The notes beneath the pieces were generated by a model. The model saw only the letters and a program-made list of their open reading frames with translations, searched no databases and was not told where the DNA came from. This document shows positions 1-7,975 of a DNA stretch of 64,000 bases, piece by piece. The stretch lies in NCBI GenBank assembly GCA_964569225.1, contig CAZMTU010000002.1:1-64000 (forward strand). The letters are read 5' to 3'. Source of the DNA: CAKSQF01 sp964569225 (GTDB lineage Bacteria > Bacillota > Clostridia > Oscillospirales > CAG-272). The position numbers and the translations under genes are program-made. The number at the start of each line of letters is the position of its first letter. The stretch's first letter is position 1.

Positions 1-180
1 ATAGTTTCCTTCCGAAATTACAACCAACCCGGGGTCGGCGCCCGCATCCGTTTCGGCCGGATCATCTCCTGATTTCTTACATCCGATCATGCCGGCAAGC
101 AGCAGTCCGAGTCCCGTCACGATCACCCCGGTAGTAATCAGCGCACGTTTCAGCGACTGTCCGCTTTCGCTTTGCTTCAT
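1..180 (-). CDS. Lipoprotein, N-terminal part only (runs off the window)
   Basis: The first 60 residues of a secreted lipoprotein are visible; the rest lies beyond position 1. The start ATG at 180 follows a perfect AGGAGGT seven bases upstream. The protein begins with a lysine/arginine-containing stretch, then a hydrophobic segment (about residues 13-33) ending in the lipobox-like Met-Ile-Gly-Cys, so Cys34 is the likely lipidated residue. A Asp/Glu/Ala-rich linker follows, as in ABC transporter solute-binding lipoproteins. It lies downstream of the AraC regulator on the same strand but has its own promoter. Seen: signal peptide and lipobox. Inferred: a sugar-binding or other extracellular lipoprotein; the mature domain is not visible. 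Confidence 0.75.
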   Translation of the reverse strand, partial: MKQSESGQSLKRALITTGVIVTGLGLLLAGMIGCKKSGDDPAETDAGADPGLVVISEGNY

Positions 181-289
181 ATAGATACCTCCTGATTCTA
201 TCTGCACTGGCCGCGCGCTGTCTGCATGCTAATTTCATTTACCATACGGTTCCGCAACGAATAGGCGCAATCAGACCAATACTAATTTT

Positions 290-318
290 ATTATAGCACA
301 TCTATTAATTTTTGTAAA
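290..318 (-). promoter_or_regulatory. Sigma-A promoter for the lipoprotein at 180
   Basis: Read on the minus strand: -35 TTTACA at 318-313, a 17-base spacer, and -10 TATAAT at 295-290 preceded by TG (extended -10). It lies 110 bases before the lipoprotein start, leaving a leader of about 100 bases in which I see no obvious riboswitch. Confidence 0.7.
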
Positions 319-375
319 TGGTTATATTGGACGATATTTCAAACTTAAAAAGGGCAAACTGCACAAAACAGTTTA

Positions 376-1233
376 TTACATCGCCAAGTAACGGGCAGAC
401 CTGTAAACAGTCGGCGTACAATTTTTAACTTTTTTAAAAACACGATTATAATAAGACACCGAAGAAAAGCCCACATCCATTGAAATATCCAGAATACTTC
501 GAGAGGTATTGCGCAGCAGCTCTTCCGATTTGCTTACCCGGACAAAGTTCAGGTATTCGGTAAAGCTATGCCCCGTTCCCTTTCGGAAAAGACGGCAGAA
601 ATACGCGGGATTCAGACCTAATATTCCGCTGACCGCTTCCAAAGACATATCCTGTCTGGCATAGTGCTGATTGATATATTCCAGCGCGGGAATCAGCTTC
701 CGAACCGTCTGATCGTCAGGCAGCTCTCCGCTGCCCGACAAACAGCCATTCCTCTCCAGTATGCCAAGAATATAGTAAACCCCCGACAAAATAAAATGAC
801 CGCAGCCTCTTTCCTTTACGCGGGACTGTCTGTACGCCTCCTCAATCACATCACAGCATTTCGCATCCTCGATACGCTGTACCGGCACACTGCTTTTTCT
901 CAGCAGGCTGTACAGATAACCGGTAGCGTTCCGCTGCGTCAGCCGCCCGTAGAGCAGCGCTTCCACCGATACCTGCAGCAAATAATACTCCCCCCCATCC
1001 TCCAGCGATCTGGTCCAATGAGGAATTCTCGAATTGATAAAAAGAATCTGCCCCCGTCCTGCCGAAGTTACCTTATCATCTATAATACAGTCCAGCCTGC
1101 CGTGCGTTACATAAAGCAGTTCGATCTCATCATGGTAGTGAACATCGCAGAGCGTTTCCACCGTTAAATCGTCCGCTTTAGAAATATTTACCGGCAGATC
1201 CGGCAGAACGCCGGAAATAATTTCATTTCGCAT
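376..1233 (-). CDS. AraC-family transcriptional regulator
   Basis: A 285-residue one-component regulator. The N-terminal half is a cupin-like sugar-sensing domain with a His-Tyr-His-Asp-Glu motif near residue 30. The last 100 residues hold the double helix-turn-helix of AraC proteins, ending with the typical block around VGFSSVSYYNRVFKK. The frame is open upstream to 1293, but ATG at 1233 is preferred because GAGGTGAG lies just before it, while 1293 has no ribosome site. It is transcribed away from the Gfo/Idh/TIM-barrel cluster starting at 1409, so it is the probable local activator of those sugar genes. The inducer is unknown. Confidence 0.9.
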   Translation of the reverse strand: MRNEIISGVLPDLPVNISKADDLTVETLCDVHYHDEIELLYVTHGRLDCIIDDKVTSAGRGQILFINSRIPHWTRSLEDGGEYYLLQVSVEALLYGRLTQRNATGYLYSLLRKSSVPVQRIEDAKCCDVIEEAYRQSRVKERGCGHFILSGVYYILGILERNGCLSGSGELPDDQTVRKLIPALEYINQHYARQDMSLEAVSGILGLNPAYFCRLFRKGTGHSFTEYLNFVRVSKSEELLRNTSRSILDISMDVGFSSVSYYNRVFKKVKNCTPTVYRSARYLAM

Positions 1234-1335
1234 ATTTCTCACCTCATCCTCCGCCGGCAAAGAAATCCCGCGGTAAAAGTCAAAAAAATACAATCATTCG
1301 TAAATATAAGCGTAGCAGTGTTCATTAACTTTGCA

Positions 1336-1360
1336 GTATAATGATTATACAGGATATAAT
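1336..1360. promoter_or_regulatory. Divergent control region with palindrome GTATAAT-G-ATTATAC
   Basis: Between the AraC gene and the sugar cluster lies a perfect 7-bp inverted repeat at 1336-1350 that contains a TATAAT -10 box on each strand, followed by another TATAAT at 1355-1360 on the plus strand. No good -35 box sits at the right distance for any of them, which fits an activator-dependent divergent promoter. The role of the palindrome as an AraC operator is inference. Confidence 0.45.
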
Positions 1361-1408
1361 TGAAAAAGTCAATAATCACCAAATATTTTATCTAAAGGAG
1401 ATTTTATT

Positions 1409-2590
1409 ATGGCAGAAAAAACAATCACCAGTCTTGACGCATTCAAGGAATCTCATGACGAAAAAACTATTGACACCAACAAAAAATTAAAAGTCGGCAT
1501 CATCGGAACCGGCTGGATCGCAGGCTCCCATATGGCGGAATACAAAAAAATGCCTGATGTAGAGATCATTGCCGCCGCCGACCTGATCGAAGGAAAGGCC
1601 GCGCGTTTTATGAACGACTGGGGACTGCCCAATGTCCGCTGCTACCGCAGCGGTCACGAAATGCTGGAAGCGGAACCCGAACTGGACGCCGTTTCGATCT
1701 GTACCTATAACATGCAGCACGCCCCCTGTGCCATCGACGCGCTGGAGCATGGCGTAAATGTTCTGCTGGAAAAGCCCTTTACCGTAACCACAGAAGAAGC
1801 CGTTGAGGTCATGCGTGCCGAAAAGAAGAGCGGTAAAATTCTTTCCATCGGCTTCCAGCCCCGTTTCAATCCCAACATGCAGCTTTTGAAAAAAATTGTG
1901 CAGTCCGGTGAATTGGGCAAAATCTATTATGTGCAGACCGGCGGCGGCCGCCGCAGAGGGATTCCCGCTCCCTTCGGCACTACCTTCATTGAAAAAGATA
2001 CCGCCGGCATCGGCGCTATGGCGGATATCGGCTGCTATTCACTGGATATGGTGCTGAACGCGCTGGGCTATCCGAAACCCCTCACCGTCACCGGTTATAA
2101 GTCCGCGTTCTTCGGCAAGGATCCCTCCTACTGGACTGCAGAAGGCAAACCCGCTCACTATGCCGAGCTGTTTGGCGTGGATGATTTCGCAGCCGGCTTT
2201 ATCCGCCTGGAAGGCGATATCATGCTCGACTTCCGTATCTCATGGGCAATGAATATGGATACCTCCGGCGATACGCTGATCCTCGGTACCAAGGGCGGTC
2301 TGCGCATCCCCTCTACCGAGTGCTGGAACGGCTCTATCGGCGGTCCTATGAAAATCTACCGCACGCTGCCTGAATCCACTACCCAAGTCTGCTGGGAGGT
2401 CCCCATGCTGAACAATACCCATGAAGGAGAATTCTACCATAAGATTCGCTCCTTCCTGAATGCCATCAAGGAAAACGGCAGCGCACCTGTTCCTTCTTAC
2501 GAAATTATTTACAATCAGGCAATCATTGACGGCATTGTAAAATCCTCTGAATGCGGTCATGAGATTACCGTAGAAATTCCGGAAGTATGA
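1409..2590 (+). CDS. Gfo/Idh/MocA-family NAD(P)-dependent sugar dehydrogenase
   Basis: A 393-residue oxidoreductase. The Rossmann fold starts near residue 29 with the dinucleotide motif VGIIGTGWIAGSH; the family EKP motif (LLEKPFTV) is at about residues 119-126. The substrate-side signature reads ADIGCYSLDM, with a tyrosine where most relatives have histidine, as in the glucose-fructose oxidoreductase subgroup. AAAGGAG precedes the ATG. It is the first gene of a cluster with three TIM-barrel isomerase-like proteins and a second dehydrogenase. Family knowledge: such enzymes oxidise a ring hydroxyl of a sugar, inositol or glycoside with NAD(P). The exact substrate cannot be read. Confidence 0.9.
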   Translation: MAEKTITSLDAFKESHDEKTIDTNKKLKVGIIGTGWIAGSHMAEYKKMPDVEIIAAADLIEGKAARFMNDWGLPNVRCYRSGHEMLEAEPELDAVSICTYNMQHAPCAIDALEHGVNVLLEKPFTVTTEEAVEVMRAEKKSGKILSIGFQPRFNPNMQLLKKIVQSGELGKIYYVQTGGGRRRGIPAPFGTTFIEKDTAGIGAMADIGCYSLDMVLNALGYPKPLTVTGYKSAFFGKDPSYWTAEGKPAHYAELFGVDDFAAGFIRLEGDIMLDFRISWAMNMDTSGDTLILGTKGGLRIPSTECWNGSIGGPMKIYRTLPESTTQVCWEVPMLNNTHEGEFYHKIRSFLNAIKENGSAPVPSYEIIYNQAIIDGIVKSSECGHEITVEIPEV

Positions 2591-2720
2591 TAATTGAGGG
2601 ATAATATTATCCCCGCAAGAAATTTTCGAAAAGGTTCTTAACATCCAAAAATTTAGTGAAAAATCATATTATCTTATTTAATTCTCGCATTAAAACTTCT
2701 TTTTAGGTTCGTGACAATCT

Positions 2721-2794
2721 TTAGAGAAGCTTCTTGAAAAGCTTCTCTAAGCGGCTCTCCAAGGGCGCTGCTTAGGGGCGGCGCCCTTGGAGAG
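2721..2794. repeat. Two adjacent perfect hairpins between cluster genes
   Basis: The 231-base gap between the first two sugar genes holds a 12-bp perfect stem (TTAGAGAAGCTT at 2721-2732 with its complement at 2739-2750, 6-base loop) followed by a 14-bp perfect stem (CTCTCCAAGGGCGC at 2755-2768 with its complement at 2781-2794). Neither is followed by a T-run, so they are not standard terminators. They resemble in style the hairpins at 17434-17920 and look like intergenic palindromic repeats or mRNA-processing elements. Confidence 0.7.
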
Positions 2795-2821
2795 AAAAGC
2801 AGATTAGAAAGGAGATCAGCT

Positions 2822-3646
2822 ATGAAGAAATTCAAGGTTGGATTGCAGCTTTATTCGGTACGGGATCAAATGGAGCAGGATTTTTTCGGCACATTGAAGG
2901 CTGTAAAAGAAGCCGGCTATGATTATGTAGAATTTGCGGGCTATTACGGGCATACGGCCAAAGAAGTCCGTTCCATGCTGGATCATTTAGGGCTTAGCTG
3001 CATTTCTGTGCATCAAGGGCCCGAGCTTTTCCTCGAAAAAGGACAGGAAGCTGTAAACTATCTCACCACTATCGGCGCAAAATACTGTGCCATTCCGTGG
3101 TATGGCATTGAACACTATCAAAACGGTCATTTTGACGCCACCACCGCCATGTTCGGACAGGTTTCCGACCTGCTGGCTGAAAGCGGCATCAAGCTCACCT
3201 ATCACAACCACGATTTTGAGTTCCAAAAGTTAGACGGCGAATATATCCTTGAAAAGATTTACGCTTCCCTGCCCGGTAAAATTGAGGGCGAAGTGGATAC
3301 CTGCTGGGTTCGCTACGCAGGCGTTGATCCGGCTTCCTTCCTCTTAAAATATAAGGGACAAATGAAGACCCTGCATCTTAAAGATTACGTATGCAAAGGG
3401 CACGCCTCAGGACCGGTATATGCCCTCATTGACAACAGCGGAGCTGCCCAAGGCGGCAGCAAGGAAGAAAACGGTTTCCGCTTCGTACCGTTAGGGCAGG
3501 GCGTACAGGACTTCCCCTCCATTCTTGCCGCGGCGGAAGAGGTTGGCATTGATTACGTGATTGTCGAACAAGACGAATCCAAGGATATGCCCTCTTTGGA
3601 AGCGGCTAAAGCCTCCAGAGCATACCTCGCTTCCCTCGGTCTGTAA
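2822..3646 (+). CDS. Sugar phosphate isomerase/epimerase family TIM barrel (1)
   Basis: A 274-residue xylose-isomerase-like TIM barrel starting after a strong AAAGGAG. It opens with the family block VGLQLYSVRD. Likely metal-binding and catalytic positions are visible near residues 126 (YHNHDFEF), 157 (EVDTCW), 183 (LHLKDY) and 247 (IVEQDES). Members of this superfamily act as isomerases, epimerases, 2-keto-inositol dehydratases or keto-glycoside lyases with a divalent metal. Its place between Gfo/Idh dehydrogenases suggests that it processes a keto-sugar they make. No signal peptide, so cytoplasmic. It starts 231 bases after the first gene and 27 bases before the next. Confidence 0.88.
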   Translation: MKKFKVGLQLYSVRDQMEQDFFGTLKAVKEAGYDYVEFAGYYGHTAKEVRSMLDHLGLSCISVHQGPELFLEKGQEAVNYLTTIGAKYCAIPWYGIEHYQNGHFDATTAMFGQVSDLLAESGIKLTYHNHDFEFQKLDGEYILEKIYASLPGKIEGEVDTCWVRYAGVDPASFLLKYKGQMKTLHLKDYVCKGHASGPVYALIDNSGAAQGGSKEENGFRFVPLGQGVQDFPSILAAAEEVGIDYVIVEQDESKDMPSLEAAKASRAYLASLGL

Positions 3647-3673
3647 AGCTTAATTGAAAGGATAATTGTTTAT

Positions 3674-4639
3674 ATGAAACTCGGTGTAATGAATCCTGTG
3701 CTTGCCTCTATGAAGCTGGAGGACGCACTGCATTATTTAGCTTCATTAGGCGTGCAGACCATTGAGATCGGCGCTGGCGGCTACCCGGGCGACGCGCATC
3801 TGAAGCCGGAAGAACTGATCGGTCATCCTGACCGAGCTGCCGCCTATAAACAACTGATAGCCGACAACGAGTTGGACATCTGCGCGATCTCCTGCCACGG
3901 CAATCCCCTTCACCCCCAGAAAGAGGTGGCGGAACGCTTTGACCGTCAGTTCAAAAACGCTATTTTAGCGGCGGAGGAGCTGGGAGTAGATACGGTCGTA
4001 GGCTTTGCGGGCTGCCCCGGCGACTGCGAAACCTCTATGTATCCTAACTGGGTGGTTTGCCCATGGCCGGACGATAATCTGAAAATACTCAAATGGCAAT
4101 GGGATGAAAAAGTAATCCCCTATTGGCAGAAAACAGCGGAATTTGCCGCCGCTCATGGCATCCGCAAAATTGCCTTTGAGATGCACCCCTCTTTCGTAGT
4201 CTACAATCCCGAAACGCTGCTCCGTCTGAGAGCCGCCGTAGGCGATATAATCGGCGCGAATGTGGACCCTTCTCACCTGTTCTGGCAGGGAATCGATCCC
4301 GTGGAAGCGATTAAGGCGCTGAAAGGCGCTATCTATCATTTCCATGCCAAGGATACCGCCATTGACGCTGCTAATACCGCCGTCAACGGCGTGCTGGATA
4401 CTAAATCCTATGGCGAGATCGAGCGCCGCGCGTGGATTTTCCGCACGGTAGGCTACGGTCACGATCAGCTCACATGGAACCGCATTATCAGTGCGCTGCG
4501 GGCTGTAGGCTATGACGGCGCAGTCAGCATTGAACACGAGGACAGTCTTATGTCCAATAAGGAAGGGCTGGAAAAAGCGGTTTCTTTCTTAAAAAATGTA
4601 CTGATCCAAGAACCGGCGGGGGCAGCTTACTGGTTCTGA
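3674..4639 (+). CDS. Sugar phosphate isomerase/epimerase family TIM barrel (2)
   Basis: A 321-residue xylose-isomerase-like TIM barrel. Probable metal ligands lie near residues 168 (FEMHPSF), 196 (NVDPSHL), 221 (YHFHAKD) and 286 (SIEHED), the usual Glu-Asp-His-Glu order of the family. The N-terminus carries a GAGGYPG loop seen in a subgroup that includes keto-sugar epimerases. AAAGG precedes the ATG, and the next gene starts 18 bases after its stop, so it is in an operon. Cytoplasmic. Possible activities are 3-keto-sugar epimerase, hydratase or lyase; the sequence alone does not decide. Confidence 0.88.
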   Translation: MKLGVMNPVLASMKLEDALHYLASLGVQTIEIGAGGYPGDAHLKPEELIGHPDRAAAYKQLIADNELDICAISCHGNPLHPQKEVAERFDRQFKNAILAAEELGVDTVVGFAGCPGDCETSMYPNWVVCPWPDDNLKILKWQWDEKVIPYWQKTAEFAAAHGIRKIAFEMHPSFVVYNPETLLRLRAAVGDIIGANVDPSHLFWQGIDPVEAIKALKGAIYHFHAKDTAIDAANTAVNGVLDTKSYGEIERRAWIFRTVGYGHDQLTWNRIISALRAVGYDGAVSIEHEDSLMSNKEGLEKAVSFLKNVLIQEPAGAAYWF

Positions 4640-4657
4640 GCGCATGAGGCAACAACT

Positions 4658-5722
4658 ATGGAAAAGCTTTATAAATTAGGAATCATTGGATTTGGCGGCA
4701 TGGCGGGTCATCACTTTACCCAGCTTTCCAACCAAAACACCCGTGTGCGTATCAAAGGCGTATATGACATTGATCCCGCCCGGATGCAGGCAGCCGCTGA
4801 AAAGGGACTTTACCCTTATCCTTCACTGGACGCGCTGCTGTCCGATCCGGAAATTGAGATCGTATTGGTAGCGGCATATAACAATTTTCACAAGGATTTG
4901 GCCATCCAAGCGCTTCGGGCAGGCAAGCATGTTCTCTGTGAAAAGCCGGCTACCATGACTTCCGCTGAACTGGCTGAGATCATGGAAGCGGCAAAAGAAA
5001 CCGGTAAAATCTTTACAGTTGACCAAAACAGACGGGTCAACAAAGACTTTGTCGCCATGAAAAACGCGGTCGAAAGCGGCGCTATCGGGAAGCCATACTA
5101 CATTGAAACAAGAGTGGAAGGCTCCCGCGGTATGCCGGAGGGATGGCGCTGTCATAAGGAACAGGGCGGCGGTATGATGCTGGACTGGGGCGTACATCTG
5201 ATTGACCAGATGCTCTACATGATCGATGAGCCGGTCACCAGTGTATACTGCAAAATGTACAGCATTCACTATAACGAAGTGGACGATAATTTTCATCTGC
5301 TGCTAACCTTTGAAAGCGGACTGACCGCTCAAATTGAAGTGTCCACCAACAACTTTATTCTGCATCCCCGTTGGTATGTGCTGGGCGAAGCCGGTACCCT
5401 TCAAATTGACGACTGGGCGGGCAGCGGCAGAATTGTCCGTCCGATTGCCCGTCAAAATGAATGGACCGCTGAAATCGCGCCTGACCGCTCCGGTCCCTCC
5501 AAAACGATGGCAAAGCGGGATCCGTCTACGGTGGAAACCATTGAGATCGCTCCTCCATCAGATTTGGAGGACAATCTCGATCCCACTTACTATCAGCTGG
5601 TAGACGCCATCGAAGGAGCGCCTCTGAAAATCACTCCTGAACAGGTGATGCGTGTTATGAAAGTTATGGAAGCCTCCTTCCAGTCGGCTGAAAGCGGACA
5701 GGCAATTGCTGTTCGGATATAA
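4658..5722 (+). CDS. Gfo/Idh/MocA-family oxidoreductase (2)
   Basis: A 354-residue NAD(P)-dependent dehydrogenase. The nucleotide-binding motif LGIIGFGGMAGHH occupies residues 6-18, the EKP motif (LCEKPAT) lies near residue 95, and the substrate signature DWGVHLID near residue 177 keeps the catalytic histidine, unlike the first dehydrogenase of this cluster. Two different dehydrogenase subtypes in one operon suggest a pathway that oxidises and then reduces a sugar, or acts on two substrates. The ribosome site is weak (GAGGC). The next gene follows after 24 bases. Confidence 0.9.
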   Translation: MEKLYKLGIIGFGGMAGHHFTQLSNQNTRVRIKGVYDIDPARMQAAAEKGLYPYPSLDALLSDPEIEIVLVAAYNNFHKDLAIQALRAGKHVLCEKPATMTSAELAEIMEAAKETGKIFTVDQNRRVNKDFVAMKNAVESGAIGKPYYIETRVEGSRGMPEGWRCHKEQGGGMMLDWGVHLIDQMLYMIDEPVTSVYCKMYSIHYNEVDDNFHLLLTFESGLTAQIEVSTNNFILHPRWYVLGEAGTLQIDDWAGSGRIVRPIARQNEWTAEIAPDRSGPSKTMAKRDPSTVETIEIAPPSDLEDNLDPTYYQLVDAIEGAPLKITPEQVMRVMKVMEASFQSAESGQAIAVRI

Positions 5723-5746
5723 AATTTCTGTTAATCGAGGTTTATC

Positions 5747-6643
5747 ATGGTAAAATTCGGTATTTCTATTTATTGTATTTCCCGCAAAATTGTAAAAGGT
5801 GAAATCACCGCCATTGAAGCATACAACAAGCTCTGCGATTACGGCGCGGAGGGCGTAGAACTGGTTCCCTTCGGCTTCAATATCGCGGAGCAGCCCGAGC
5901 TGATCGGACAGTTTCAGAAGGCAGTAGAAGAAAGAGGCGTTCCTCTTTCCAATTATTCGCTGAACGGTAACTTTCTGCTGATCACGCCTGAAGAGTTCAA
6001 AGCGGAGATCGCCCGCGCGAAGCGCCACATTGACGCCGCCGCTACGCTGAGTATTCCAACCTTCCGCATGGACAGTGCCGCGTTCCGCCGCCCTATTTCG
6101 GAAAACACCATTGAGAATTTCCAAAAGGAAGTGCCGGTAATCGTTTCCGCTTATCAGGAACTGTGCGACTATGCCGAACAGTATGGCATGACGATTCTCA
6201 TGGAAAATCATGGCTTCCATGCCAACGGCGCCGACCGGGTACGTCAGATTATGAAAATGGTCGACCGTGAGAACTTCGGTCATCAGCTGGACGTAGGCAA
6301 CTACACCTGTGTAGACGATATTCCCGAAATCTCTGTAAAGAAAATGATTTCTTTTGCCAAGACGGTTCACATGAAGGACTTTTATATCCGCCCCGAACAC
6401 CGGAATCCGGGAGACAGCGCGCAGTTTGACTGCGAAAACAGTTGGTTCCGCTCGGTAGGCGGCTCTTATCTGCGAGGCTCAATCCTTGCGCAGGGCGATA
6501 TAGACATCTGGGACGTCACCCGCACCATAAAAAACAGCGGTTATGACGGCTATATCTATCTGGAATACGAGGGCATGGAGGAGTGCGAATACGGCACTAA
6601 AGTATCCTTTGACAACATGAAGCGTATTTGGAACGAAGTATAA
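5747..6643 (+). CDS. Sugar phosphate isomerase/epimerase family TIM barrel (3)
   Basis: A 298-residue TIM barrel, last gene of the cluster. Metal-ligand candidates are near residues 151 (LMENHGF), 180 (QLDVGNY), 206 (VHMKDF) and 271 (LEYEG). It is clearly divergent from the other two barrels of the operon, so the three probably do different steps. The gene is followed directly by a strong terminator, which marks the end of the transcription unit. Cytoplasmic; substrate unknown. Confidence 0.88.
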   Translation: MVKFGISIYCISRKIVKGEITAIEAYNKLCDYGAEGVELVPFGFNIAEQPELIGQFQKAVEERGVPLSNYSLNGNFLLITPEEFKAEIARAKRHIDAAATLSIPTFRMDSAAFRRPISENTIENFQKEVPVIVSAYQELCDYAEQYGMTILMENHGFHANGADRVRQIMKMVDRENFGHQLDVGNYTCVDDIPEISVKKMISFAKTVHMKDFYIRPEHRNPGDSAQFDCENSWFRSVGGSYLRGSILAQGDIDIWDVTRTIKNSGYDGYIYLEYEGMEECEYGTKVSFDNMKRIWNEV

Positions 6644-6658
6644 TTCCAAAAATTATAA

Positions 6659-6697
6659 ACACCGGTCAAAGCAAAGGCTTGCTGACCGGTGTTTTTT
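6659..6697 (+). terminator. Rho-independent terminator of the keto-sugar cluster
   Basis: A 10-bp perfect stem, ACACCGGTCA (6659-6668) with TGACCGGTGT (6683-6692), is followed at once by TTTTTT, 15 bases after the last stop codon. Confidence 0.92.
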
Positions 6698-6699
6698 GA

Positions 6700-6995
6700 A
6701 AAGAAAACATTCAATAATGAAAATAGCGCTGAAAATCCAAGCGGCGCTTGGCAGCACGGCTCAAATCAAAGCTTTGAGCTGCCGCAAACAGGCAATACCG
6801 TTCTCCAGCGGCGGGGTTGGCAGAAGCATATTCCCACCAGCTAAGCTGTTTGTCCTATGGTGCCAACAGCATTATTCATCAAACGGCAGTGCCCCAAGCA
6901 GCCTGCCGCGGCTAATGCCTATAACGATATCGATATTTATCGGCATCCGCGAACCGCCATGGATCTAAGCGCTGAGTTTTCAACCGCCCGCTGAA
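6700..6995 (+). pseudogene. Possible decayed coding remnant
   Basis: This 375-base stretch between convergent terminators holds no convincing gene. Plus-strand reading in successive frames gives protein-like pieces: about 6738-6830 (containing GAWQHGSNQSFELP), then a shift to a frame with LSYGANSIIHQTAVP, then a shift to NAYNDIDIYRHP. The GAWQH start resembles a phrase near the end of the decayed GH5 gene at 44580. This suggests the remains of a carbohydrate-active or surface protein, but it is a weak reading. Confidence 0.25.
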
Positions 6996-7022
6996 GGTCG
7001 GATTGATCAAAAAACTGTAAAT

Positions 7023-7062
7023 AATCCCCGAAGCGGCAGGCATAGCCTGTACTTCAGGGATT
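7023..7062. terminator. Terminator after the TVP38-family gene
   Basis: An 11-bp stem with one G-T pair (7023-7033 with 7052-7062) sits 10 bases beyond the stop of the minus-strand gene. T-runs lie on both sides (TTTT on plus; a TTTTTT run further down on minus), so it may act in both directions. Confidence 0.7.
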
Positions 7063-7072
7063 TTCTCGTTTC

Positions 7073-7810
7073 CTATATATATTTTTTTGTTTCCTTTTTA
7101 GCGTCTTCCCGCTTCATGACCTTATCGCGAAGCAAAATACCGGCAATGCCCAACAGCGCGGTCACCGCAAACAAAATAATCGTGTTCGATAACTCGCCTT
7201 CCGACAGATTGGCGCCAATAGAGGCTGACAAAATCAGCGCGGGCAGACGTCCCACCGTTGCCATCACTACGATTGACGTAGGCTTTGCTTGGGTAAATGG
7301 CGCAAAAAAGGTAATTAAATCCTTTGGGGTGCCGGGAATCAAAAAAAGCAGGAAGAGCAGACTGTCCCGTTTCACCGGATCGTGAAGAAATTTCAGCTTT
7401 TCAAACCCCTTTGAATTAACAAACAAATTTACAAACTTGATACCGAATTTATTAACGCCCCAGACGATCAGAGCGGTTCCAATGACATTGCCTATGGTTC
7501 CTATCAGCGTTCCGCCGAAGGTACCGAACATAAAGCCCAAAAGAATCGCCAGCGGACCGCCCGGAATCACCGCTAATACCATCTGCAAAATTTGCAGGAA
7601 AACCATTGCCGGATAGCGCCAAATACCAAATTTCGCCAAGTAATTTTGGGAAACCTCCAGCTGCGCCCTCAATTCTTCCCCTTCCGCGCCGGAATAGCGT
7701 TCCATTAGCGGATAGAGCCAAACCGTTCCTATAATTATCAGAACGCCTACCAAAATCAGCAGAAGCACTATTCCCGCTTTTTTCAGCCTTGCTTTTTTGT
7801 CCGTTGTCAT
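7073..7810 (-). CDS. TVP38/TMEM64 (DedA-like) membrane protein
   Basis: A 245-residue integral membrane protein of the SNARE-associated/VTT-domain family. A lysine-rich N-terminus is followed by a first helix (about residues 11-32). The central VTT domain carries the conserved glycine-rich stretch IPGGPLAILLGFMFG and the second conserved block LFLIPGTPKDLITFFAPF. A final helix and a charged tail follow. Family knowledge: members are linked to lipid scrambling and membrane homeostasis. GGAGGG precedes the ATG by about 12 bases. It stands alone between terminators, on the same strand as the ABC exporter upstream. Confidence 0.9.
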   Translation of the reverse strand: MTTDKKARLKKAGIVLLLILVGVLIIIGTVWLYPLMERYSGAEGEELRAQLEVSQNYLAKFGIWRYPAMVFLQILQMVLAVIPGGPLAILLGFMFGTFGGTLIGTIGNVIGTALIVWGVNKFGIKFVNLFVNSKGFEKLKFLHDPVKRDSLLFLLFLIPGTPKDLITFFAPFTQAKPTSIVVMATVGRLPALILSASIGANLSEGELSNTIILFAVTALLGIAGILLRDKVMKREDAKKETKKYI

Positions 7811-7975
7811 TTTTTACATCATCCCTCCGGCAATTAACCGCAATTGACCTGCCTTTTGTTCATTATAGACAGCTAATTTTAAGTTAATATGAACAAACAC
7901 CATAGGAATAATAAAAAATACAGTTTTTTAACCGCCTCAACTGCCAATTCTGCCTTACCGGTAACAAACAGCTGT

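Noticed and set aside
5558..6400. Long antisense frame over the third TIM barrel (and a similar one at 3965-4537)
   Set aside because: No ribosome site, no family resemblance, and it lies on the wrong strand of clear genes; it is a by-product of codon bias.
1409..6643. Identification as a C-glycoside (puerarin-type) deglycosylation cluster
   Set aside because: The enzyme families fit, but the small beta subunit expected beside the TIM-barrel catalytic subunit is not present, so only a general keto-sugar role is claimed.
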